Made by a program: the position numbers and the translations under genes
Assembly: GCF_001610955.1 (NCBI RefSeq)
Contig: NZ_CP014335.1
Location: 2,923,001 to 2,987,000, forward strand
From: Geobacillus thermoleovorans
Lineage (GTDB): Bacteria; Bacillota; Bacilli; Bacillales; Anoxybacillaceae
Length of the DNA: 64,000 bases
Reading direction: 5' to 3'
In this document: positions 56,181-62,811 of the stretch, piece by piece
How positions within the stretch are numbered: position 1 is the stretch's first letter
Layout: every line of letters begins with the position of its first letter
The notes under the pieces: model-generated
What the model was told of the DNA's origin: nothing
What the model saw: the letters and a program-made list of their open reading frames with translations, nothing else
Database searches by the model: none

Positions 56181-57629
56181 TCACGACGAAAACAGCACAC
56201 CAAGCGCTTTTTTCAGCTGCATATCATGCTTCGGGTCGCGGACGGCTTCCATAATTTTTGTTTGCAGCGCATCCGCCGTCGCCTCATCGATGCGTCCGGT
56301 AACAGGCAGCTGATTCGCTTTTTGGAACGCTTGGACGGCCTGTTCGGTTTCTTTGCTGAAGTAGCCGTCCGTGCGGCCCGGGTTGAAGCCAAGCCCTTTG
56401 AGCATTTTTTGCGCATTGGCGATTTGCTCGTCGTTCATGTCATACCGAAGCGGTTTTTCCACATGAAGCGGAGCGACGTGGAAGTAATCCGGCTGTACCA
56501 CCGCGACATCGGGCTTAATGCCTTTTTTATGGATCCAATGCCCGTCCGGCGTCAGCCATTTGTACAGCGTCAATTTGATGTTGCTGCCGTCGCCCATCGG
56601 AATCGCCTGCTGCACCGTCCCCTTGCCAAACGTCGTCTCGCCGACCAGCTTGTAGCCGCCCGCTTCCTTCATCGCACCTGCCAAAATTTCCGACGCCGAG
56701 GCGCTTCCTTTGTCGATGAGCACAACGATCGGGTATGGCTTTTTCGCCGTTAAATCGGAATAAAACTTTTGCCGATCGCCATCGCGTTCTTCAATTTGTA
56801 CATATGGTTTGCCTTTCGGGATGAGCTGCTTCAAAATTTCCTCAACGCTTTGCAAATAGCCGCCCGGATTGCCGCGCACATCGATGATCAAGCCATCAAT
56901 ATGTTCGGCCTCAAGCTTCGCCAACTTCTTTTTAAAGTCGGCGGCCGTGTTTTCCGAAAACGACGTAATTTGCAAATAGCCCGCCTTTTTGCCGTTGTAT
57001 GTTTTGATCGAGTCATACACCGTCTGAATCGGAATTTCGTCGCGGACGACCTTGACTTTCATCACGTTTTTGACGCCGGGGCGCAAAATGTCAAGCTCCA
57101 CCGTTGTTCCTTTCTTGCCGCGGATTTTCAATACCGCTTCATATAAATCAAGCCCTTCCAGGCTTTCTCCGTTGACGCGCAAAATTTGGTCATTCGGCTT
57201 CAGCCCCGCTTTTTCCGCCGGCGAGTTTTTGATCGGAGCCACGATCGTCACCTTGCCGTCGATCATGCTCACTTCGGCGCCGATCCCCTCAAACGATGAG
57301 TCGAGCGACTCGTTGAACTGCTCCGTCGTTTCCGCATCCATGTAGACGGAATACGGGTCATGGAGCGTGTTGATCATCCCTTGAATGGCGCCTTCCGTCA
57401 GTTTTTCTTCATCCACTTTCTCCACGTACCGATTCTTAATGAGCTCATAAGCTTGCCGGATTTTTTTCATCTCTTCGCTGTCGTTCGTCGACTTGGACGG
57501 CTCATTCGAAACAATCGTCGAAAGCGAGCCTTCCATCGGGCGGTCCGCCAACTGAAGGCCAGCGTACGTCCCTCCCGCCCCAATGAGCATCGATATGGCC
57601 ATCAATGCGGCCGTCGTCGATTTTTTCAC
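56181..57629 (-). CDS. ctpB: C-terminal processing peptidase CtpB (S41)
   Basis: 482 residues from GTG 57629 (AGGAGGAAGC upstream). Signal peptide or anchor (1-28), PDZ domain (about 100-180; KNSPAEKAGLKPNDQILRVNG), S41 protease core with the Ser in KGSASASEILAGAM and Lys in TFGKGTVQQAI, and a C-terminal peptidoglycan-binding-like domain (MLKGLGFNPGRTDGYFSKETEQAVQAFQ). In B. subtilis CtpB cleaves SpoIVFA and triggers pro-sigma-K processing during sporulation. Confidence 0.95.
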   Translation of the reverse strand: MKKSTTAALMAISMLIGAGGTYAGLQLADRPMEGSLSTIVSNEPSKSTNDSEEMKKIRQAYELIKNRYVEKVDEEKLTEGAIQGMINTLHDPYSVYMDAETTEQFNESLDSSFEGIGAEVSMIDGKVTIVAPIKNSPAEKAGLKPNDQILRVNGESLEGLDLYEAVLKIRGKKGTTVELDILRPGVKNVMKVKVVRDEIPIQTVYDSIKTYNGKKAGYLQITSFSENTAADFKKKLAKLEAEHIDGLIIDVRGNPGGYLQSVEEILKQLIPKGKPYVQIEERDGDRQKFYSDLTAKKPYPIVVLIDKGSASASEILAGAMKEAGGYKLVGETTFGKGTVQQAIPMGDGSNIKLTLYKWLTPDGHWIHKKGIKPDVAVVQPDYFHVAPLHVEKPLRYDMNDEQIANAQKMLKGLGFNPGRTDGYFSKETEQAVQAFQKANQLPVTGRIDEATADALQTKIMEAVRDPKHDMQLKKALGVLFSS

Positions 57630-57860
57630 GTTGCTTCCTCCTCACCCTAAACCTGCCCTTTCCATTGCCTGCAACAGAAGGGAAAGGGGGTCTCTTCTCG
57701 TTCTCCTTCGGTGAAGCAAGCGGACGCCTCTGCCGCCTAGACGGCGGCGGCTTCCGCCAATGAGAAAAGGAAAAGCACCGCCTCACGCCGTGCCATGCCT
57801 TTATCTCCATCATATGTTAGGCTTGTACCGAGTATGCTCATTCGTTGTCTATCCTTTACT

Positions 57861-57889
57861 AGTTTACACGCTCCTTGTTGATTTCTCAA
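57861..57889 (-). promoter_or_regulatory. Candidate ctpB promoter
   Basis: Minus strand TTGAGA, 17-bp spacer, TAAACT, about 230 bp upstream of ctpB. No gene is seen in the 57630-58017 gap; the leader is long. Confidence 0.45.
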
Positions 57890-57902
57890 CTCATACAGAA
57901 CG

Positions 57903-57947
57903 GAAAAAAGAGGCACCCCTCGCCCTTGGCGGCGAACGATGCCTCTT
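57903..57947 (-). terminator. Terminator downstream of the pirin gene
   Basis: Minus strand AGAGGCA, long loop, TGCCTCT, then TTTTTCC. Confidence 0.7.
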
Positions 57948-58017
57948 CTTGATTCGTCTTCTTGGCACGATCTAGAATGGAAGCCAAACCAATGAGCCGC
58001 ACAAAAACGAAACGCTT

Positions 58018-58641
58018 TCACCCCTCTTTTGGCAAGTCGATGAGCATCAACCGCGATCCTTCGTTCGTTGAGAGGCGAAGAACCGGCGTTTCCGTGATGC
58101 GAGCCGCATCGCGCCGCTCGAGATGGGCCTCGCCGTTTAACGTCAAATCCCCCTCAATGACAAAGACAAAGATGTTCCGCCCTTCCGGCTGGGTAAACGT
58201 CAGCTCATGTCCGGTTTCCAAATCGGAAAAGTAAATCGTCAAATCTTGATGAATGTGAGCGATCCCCGGGGAAGACGGGTGTTTCGTGACAATCGGCAGC
58301 AAGGCGTTTTTCATCTTGTCGACCGGAAACTCGGTCCGCTCGTACGACGGCGGCAATCCGTATTGTTCCGGCAAAAACCAAAGTTGCAAAAAGTTCACCT
58401 CTTCCGTCGCCGACGGGTTCACTTCCGAATGGACGATGCCGGTCCCGGCCGACATCCGCTGCACGCCGCCGAACGTTGTCACCGCCTTATGTCCGGTGCT
58501 GTCTTCATGTTGCAAATAGCCTTTAAGCACGATCGACACAATTTCCATCTCCCGGTGCGGGTGAGCGCCAAAACCGGAGAGCGGCGCAACGAAATCGTCG
58601 TTTAACACCCTTAGCGGGCCAAACTGGATGTTGTTCGGATC
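58018..58641 (-). pseudogene. Pirin family protein, C-terminal part (split by IS element)
   Basis: Starting at the GATCCG junction, 207 residues in frame: DPNNIQFGPLRVLNDDFVAP, the metal-ligand HPHREMEIVSIVLKG, GTGIVHSEVN and a second cupin domain. Its first 30 residues are at 60406-60495 on the far side of the element; joined directly the gene would encode 237 residues with no frame break (GEYY-DPNN). The family are Fe-binding bicupins, some with quercetinase activity. A start codon within the element (58695) could still express an N-truncated protein. Confidence 0.92.
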
Positions 58642-58802
58642 TTGACACTCCACACGCCTAAAGGCGTAGGATTCTTGGGTCGTTAACGCCCTCATCCCTT
58701 TCGGGTTCGGACAACGCCCAAGTTCAGGGGTGTGCCATCACCCCATCCCATCGGGTTAGGATGTACCCCAATGGGCGGCGCACCTGTGACCAGTGCGCTA
58801 GG
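58642..58802 (-). ncRNA. Presumed TnpB omega-RNA (right-end RNA)
   Basis: The region from the tnpB stop to the element's right end is GC-rich and folds into several hairpins (for instance GTCACAGGTGCGCC; CCCGATGGGATGGGG; CTACGCCTTTAGGCGTG). In characterised IS605 systems the RNA from this region guides TnpB, with the bases just past the right end (here pirin sequence from 58641 down) acting as guide. Placement follows from family knowledge; the 5' limit probably reaches into tnpB. Confidence 0.7.
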
Positions 58803-59858
58803 TTAGGCGCTCCAACCTGAAATCGCTTTGGCGATGTTGATGGCGCCATTCAGATCGACATGAATCGTATATCCGCATTTTTGGCATTGGAAGTGGATGC
58901 CGTTTCTGTTTCCTTTATCTCGATAGCCACAACGACAAGTTTGGCTTGTGTAGGTCGGATTCACCCACTCGACCCGAATGCCCGACATTTCGGCTTTGTA
59001 AGCAATCATCGTTTGCAGCTGATGAAACGCCCATGAATGAAGATTCCGCCCCGCTTCTTTCATGGATGTTGCCCGTTTTCGAATGCCCGTCAAATCTTCC
59101 ATGCGAATCACGCCAACACCGTTGGCGAGCGCAAAATTGACAATTTGACGGCTAATTTTGTGGTTGACATCCTTCATCCAACGGGATTCTTTGTTTCCGA
59201 TTTTTCGCACCGCACGAAGTTTCTTGGCTTTTTGCAATTTGCGCCGCAGAGCCGCATATCGTCTGCGAATGAAGGCGCATTGATTCCCTTTGAAAAACAA
59301 CGATTTCGTTCCTATACTGGCCACCGCAATATAGCGGAGTCCTAAATCAACACCCATGATCTTTTCGCCTTTACATGGCTCTTCCTCAAATGTGATGGAC
59401 AATGCAAGAAACCATTTCTTTTTCTTTTTGTAGAGCTTGGCTGCCCCTTGTTTGGCGGTTCCATCGAGCAGCCGATTCAGCCATGCTTCCTGATAGGGTC
59501 GTGTAACAACCGGGACACCCACTCGTTTCTCTAGGGTGGGAAACGAAACAGTGTAGAACTCTCCCTTTCGTTCGACTTTCCAATTTTGATTGTTAAAGCA
59601 ACACCACTGTTTGCGAAATTTCTTTGCCTTCTGATGTTTCCTTTGAGACTTTACATCTCGAATGGTCTGGCAGGCAATGGCAGAAGGAAATCGTTGTGAC
59701 GAAAACTCTTTAAAAATTTTACTCGTCGCTTGATTCAGTTCTGGATGATCCAACAGCCAATTCGCAAACTCTGTGTTCACTTCTGTCATCCGTTCATACA
59801 TTTCCTGTTTGACTTTCGTTGGTTTGTGCAGTTCCAGCCTTAGTGTGATCGTCGGCAT
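58803..59858 (-). CDS. tnpB: RNA-guided nuclease TnpB
   Basis: 351 residues from ATG 59858 (AAAAGGGGGTGAATCC upstream). RuvC-like catalytic residues appear in GVDLGLRYIAVAS (Asp), IRMEDLTGIRKR (Glu) and HVDLNGAINIAKAI (Asp), with a Zn ribbon CRCGYRD...CQKCGY between the last two. It cleaves DNA guided by omega-RNA and helps the element persist after excision. Starts four bases after the tnpA stop. Confidence 0.96.
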   Translation of the reverse strand: MPTITLRLELHKPTKVKQEMYERMTEVNTEFANWLLDHPELNQATSKIFKEFSSQRFPSAIACQTIRDVKSQRKHQKAKKFRKQWCCFNNQNWKVERKGEFYTVSFPTLEKRVGVPVVTRPYQEAWLNRLLDGTAKQGAAKLYKKKKKWFLALSITFEEEPCKGEKIMGVDLGLRYIAVASIGTKSLFFKGNQCAFIRRRYAALRRKLQKAKKLRAVRKIGNKESRWMKDVNHKISRQIVNFALANGVGVIRMEDLTGIRKRATSMKEAGRNLHSWAFHQLQTMIAYKAEMSGIRVEWVNPTYTSQTCRCGYRDKGNRNGIHFQCQKCGYTIHVDLNGAINIAKAISGWSA

Positions 59859-59862
59859 GGAT

Positions 59863-60270
59863 TCACCCCCTTTTCTTTTGAGATTCCACATAGCGTTTGA
59901 TGATTTCACTTGATACATTCCCTGCTGTACTAACGAAGAAAGAGCGTGTCCAAAGACTCTGCAGATGAGACAAGTGTTGAAATTCTTCCCTTAATCGTCG
60001 GGAAGTCACTCCTTTCACTTTTGCCATAATGTCTGATGGAGAATCAGAAGGGAGACAATTCAAGAACAAATGACAATGATCAGGCATCACTTCCATCGCA
60101 AGGATGATCCAATCATTCTCTCGGCAAATTTCTTCTACTAACTGCTTGAATCGTTCTCCCACTTTGCCTACCAGCACTTTCCTTCGATACCTTGGACAGA
60201 AAACAAAATGATAATTGATAAGAGATACAGTTGTTTTTGTTGTTCGATATTCTTGTTTCATATTATTCAT
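59863..60270 (-). CDS. tnpA: IS200-type Y1 transposase TnpA
   Basis: About 135 residues from ATG 60270 (MNNMKQEYRTTKTTV); ATG 60261 is an alternative, and no strong Shine-Dalgarno is present. YHFVFCPRYRRKVL at the start, the HUH motif in MEVMPDHCHLFLN, and catalytic Tyr in IIKRYVESQ. It moves the element as single-stranded DNA between TTAC-type sites. Confidence 0.95.
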   Translation of the reverse strand: MNNMKQEYRTTKTTVSLINYHFVFCPRYRRKVLVGKVGERFKQLVEEICRENDWIILAMEVMPDHCHLFLNCLPSDSPSDIMAKVKGVTSRRLREEFQHLSHLQSLWTRSFFVSTAGNVSSEIIKRYVESQKKRG

Positions 60271-60405
60271 TGTATCAGTTTCGCTATTATACCGCAACAA
60301 TTGAAAATAAAAATGGTTGCTCTAAGCCATCCCATTAAGGGATTACCGAGCAACACCGTCTTTCATCCCACGATGAAAACCGTGAGCTTTCAGCCGGCTT
60401 TTTCT

Positions 60406-60495
60406 GTAATACTCGCCAAACGAAAAGCTATGGTATGTTTTCAGCCAGCCATAATCGGCATGATATCGGGACGACGCCCGGTCGATGCGGATCAT
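60406..60495 (-). pseudogene. Pirin family protein, N-terminal 30 codons (split by IS element)
   Basis: ATG 60495 with AGGAGAGG upstream encodes MIRIDRASSRYHADYGWLKT and ends ...SFGEYY at the TTAC junction. This is the typical pirin N-terminus (SSRYxADxGWLKxxxSFSF). It continues in frame as DPNNIQFG at 58641. Confidence 0.93.
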
Positions 60496-60926
60496 CTTGT
60501 TCCTCTCCTTCATTTATCGAAATAGAGCACCAAGAGCATGCTGCTTTGATACGGCGATCGCCATAGCGATCATAGTCATGTGATATATACGATGCGCATC
60601 ATGAAAAATCTAGAATGCTCGTGATTCAACAGGAAATGCGGTTCAATCATGTCGCTTCTCAAACGGAGAAGCCTTATATATAAATGTTGCTCTTCCCTCC
60701 ACTCAAGAATCATCGATATTAGGGGAAATGGACGTTTTTCACCGGCCTCCTTGGAGGGCTAGCCAGCATGAAGTTCTACATCAATTTGATTGGTTCTAAA
60801 ATCTCGAATTCGAGATTATTATATAAAAAAACGTTTTGCCAGTCAACTTTGGAACGGATGAAAAATAGGACAAATGGATGATTTACCTCAGATCGTAGGA
60901 CAACTTATAGTGAAGATAGATTACTG
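60496..60926. other. Intergenic region with an 18-bp perfect palindrome
   Basis: No gene seen. AATCTCGAATTCGAGATT at 60800-60817 is a perfect palindrome followed by an AT-rich run (TATTATATAAAAAAA). The stretch should hold the promoters of the pirin gene (minus) and of the riboswitch transcript (plus). AT content is higher than in the neighbours. Confidence 0.6.
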
Positions 60927-61075
60927 CCGCATCTTCTCCTGCGAGGAGATACGGCGAAAAGGCAAAGCGTTGGAAACAGCGTGGCGCAAAGCTACAGGGG
61001 CTACGGCGAAAGACGCTATGCCAGCCAGCTGCCGAACGTATCTTCAATCCATAATTGATGAAGGGAGAAGAAAAG
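60927..61075 (+). promoter_or_regulatory. c-di-GMP-I (GEMM) riboswitch with translational expression platform
   Basis: The aptamer spans about 60946-61044: closing stem AGATACG / CGTATCT, a GAAA tetraloop hairpin (GCGTTG-GAAA-CAGCGT), the conserved GGCGCAAAGC block, the second arm, and ATGCCAGCCAGCTGCCGA. Upstream, CCGCATCTTCTCC (60927-60939) can pair with the 5' strand of the closing stem, or TCTTCTCC within it can pair with GGAGAAGA (61064-61071) at the ribosome-binding site. This gives two exclusive folds. The class is recognised from its conserved blocks; the switching direction is inferred. Confidence 0.85.
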
Positions 61076-61076
61076 C

Positions 61077-61937
61077 ATGAAGCGAATGCTAGTTGGGTGC
61101 CTCGCTGCTGCCTTGTTGTTTTCATCAGGATGGGCAACAGCCGAAGCCAAGGGGAAACAACAATCCAAGCCAAAATGGGCCGATAAAAACAAAGACGGCA
61201 TCCCGGATGATTGGGAGCTGAAGTACAAACTCGGTCTAGGGAAAAACGTCGCCAACCAGGACAAAGACCGCGATGGCTTAACCAACCGAGTGGAATACAA
61301 CCTCCGTCTGAATCCGACAAAAACAGATACGGACAAAGATAAAATATCAGATGGGGACGAAGACACCGACCGCGATGGGCTGACAAACAGCGCCGAGGTA
61401 GCGCTCGGCACTAAACCGGAAGATGCCGACAGCGACAACGACCGCGTTAAAGACGGGGCAGAGAAGAAAGGAAAAACAAAGCTGGCCAATGTCATCCAAA
61501 AGCTTGAGTTGCAAATCAAAACGGCGGCCAACCAAACAATTAAAGTCGACTATCATTGGTCTGAACGCCATTCCCATTTGCACATTAAAGACCAGACGGG
61601 TGAAGTGACAACAAATGATGTCCAGTCGCTCATTAACGACTTGCAAGCATCACCGTCGCTGTCAAACGATGAAGTAATCGCCAAAATCCAAACTCTCTTT
61701 TCCCTTGATACCCCGTTCCGCCTTGAACTCGAGTGGAAATACGGAAGCGGCCGGGCGCGGAAACTTTCCGTCAAGCAAGATGAGGACAAAGGAGAAAATG
61801 CTGGGCAACCCGGCGATGATCAAGATGACGATGACCAAGGCCATGATCAAGACGGTCATGATCAAAATCACGACCAAGACGATGATGACTACGATGGCGG
61901 TAATGTAGGCGGCGATGATGGCAACATCAGCGAATAA
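61077..61937 (+). CDS. Secreted protein with calcium-binding DxDxDG-type repeats
   Basis: 286 residues. Signal peptide MKRMLVGCLAAALLFSSGWA, cleavage near AEA-KG. Residues 35-130 hold thrombospondin type-3-like loops: DKNKDGIPDDWELKY, DKDRDGLTNRVEY, DTDRDGLTNSAEV, DSDNDRVKDGAE. A middle domain (about 140-235) has no known motif. The last 50 residues are an Asp/His/Gln-rich low-complexity tail. It is preceded by a c-di-GMP-I riboswitch and followed by a terminator, so it is a single-gene unit; a role in adhesion or matrix binding is likely but not proven. Confidence 0.85.
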   Translation: MKRMLVGCLAAALLFSSGWATAEAKGKQQSKPKWADKNKDGIPDDWELKYKLGLGKNVANQDKDRDGLTNRVEYNLRLNPTKTDTDKDKISDGDEDTDRDGLTNSAEVALGTKPEDADSDNDRVKDGAEKKGKTKLANVIQKLELQIKTAANQTIKVDYHWSERHSHLHIKDQTGEVTTNDVQSLINDLQASPSLSNDEVIAKIQTLFSLDTPFRLELEWKYGSGRARKLSVKQDEDKGENAGQPGDDQDDDDQGHDQDGHDQNHDQDDDDYDGGNVGGDDGNISE

Positions 61938-61957
61938 TCGCGTCCTAAGCAGACAAG

Positions 61958-62010
61958 CAGCTGCCCGAAAGGCCGGGAAACCGGCTAATGAGGGCAGCCG
62001 TATTTTTGTT
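61958..62010 (+). terminator. Terminator after the secreted protein gene
   Basis: GCTGCCC, inner hairpin CCGG-GAAA-CCGG, GGGCAGC, then CGTATTTTTG. Confidence 0.75.
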
Positions 62011-62178
62011 GGAGCTTCCCACCACCTATTTCCTTATCGTCCTTTTTTCTTCCCCCGTTGCCAGTGAAGGACGCACGGGACTGTTGCGGCTAAAATTCCA
62101 TAGTAAAATAAACACCCGAACCGATCAATAACAAAGCCGTTGCCTATCTCCTCTTTCTTTTAGCAAGTAAACAGTCTC

Positions 62179-62607
62179 TCATTCTCCATGCCTTCCCTCA
62201 TCCGAGGGTTCTTCCAGCAATAGGTCAATAATCGGGCAGTTATATAAATTGTCTTCATGAGGGCAACATTCCTTTAACTGCTGGAGCATCGCTTCGATCC
62301 GCTTTAAATCGCGAATGTTGGCTTGAATCTCCTCGATCTTTTGCGTAACAAAGCGGTACATGTCTTTGCATCGATCGCGATCCCGATCGACAACGCCAAG
62401 CAGTTTATCAATTTCCGCCAAGGTGAATCCGAGCCCTTGCAGCCGCTTAATAAACTGAATTCGCCTGACCGTTTCCTCCGTATACAGGCGATATCCGCCT
62501 TCTGTCCGCTCCGTTTCTGGAATAAGCCCCTTCCGTTCGTAATACCGGATCGTTTCTTTATTAACATTGCATTTTTCTGCCAGCTCGCCGGTGCGGTAAT
62601 GTATCAC
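62179..62607 (-). CDS. merR: Mercury-responsive MerR regulator
   Basis: 142 residues from GTG 62607 (GAGGTGATTAT upstream). N-terminal HTH (GELAEKCNVNKETIRYYERKGLI), a dimerisation helix, and three Cys that ligate Hg(II) in MerR: the one in DRDRCKDMYRFV, and those in LKECCPHEDNLYNCPIIDLL. It activates mer promoters by untwisting a long spacer. Here it lies downstream of merA with its own MerR-type promoter. Confidence 0.93.
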   Translation of the reverse strand: MIHYRTGELAEKCNVNKETIRYYERKGLIPETERTEGGYRLYTEETVRRIQFIKRLQGLGFTLAEIDKLLGVVDRDRDRCKDMYRFVTQKIEEIQANIRDLKRIEAMLQQLKECCPHEDNLYNCPIIDLLLEEPSDEGRHGE

Positions 62608-62626
62608 ATAATCACCTCATCAAAAA

Positions 62627-62657
62627 GTATAACCCCCGCACTATAGTACAGGGTCAA
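62627..62657 (-). promoter_or_regulatory. MerR-type promoter/operator
   Basis: Minus strand TTGACC, 19-bp spacer, TTATAC, the stretched spacing typical of MerR-controlled promoters. The spacer holds an imperfect dyad CCCTGTAC-TATA-GTGCGGGG. It points into merR. Confidence 0.8.
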
Positions 62658-62811
62658 GTCAATATTGAAGTTTAGCCCGCATTTCTTCCATGCTTGAGGA
62701 GGCGTTCCGCCAAACGGACCGCTCCCCATTAAGCTTAGTCGCAACCGCAACAACAATCGGTTCCAACCCCTTCGTAACACTCCGCGAAACGGCGGCCCCC
62801 GTTCGAAGGCT

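Larger units (their letters stand above)
58642..60405 (-). mobile_element. IS200/IS605 element inserted in the pirin gene
   Basis: 1,764 bp bounded by TTAC on the left flank and ending in TCAA on the right, the cleavage tetranucleotides known for IS608-type elements. It carries tnpA and tnpB in the same orientation, an LE hairpin (GGT-GTTGCTC ... GAGCAACC at about 60325-60357) and an RE hairpin (CTACGCC-TTTA-GGCGTG). No target duplication, as expected for single-strand transposition. Both genes look intact, so it may be recent and active. Confidence 0.93.

Noticed and set aside
57737..58021. 94-codon minus-strand frame upstream of ctpB
   Set aside because: No family resemblance, crosses a terminator hairpin and contains the ctpB promoter candidate.
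60874..61080. 68-codon open frame over the riboswitch
   Set aside because: It runs through the aptamer; the RNA conservation explains the sequence better than a protein.
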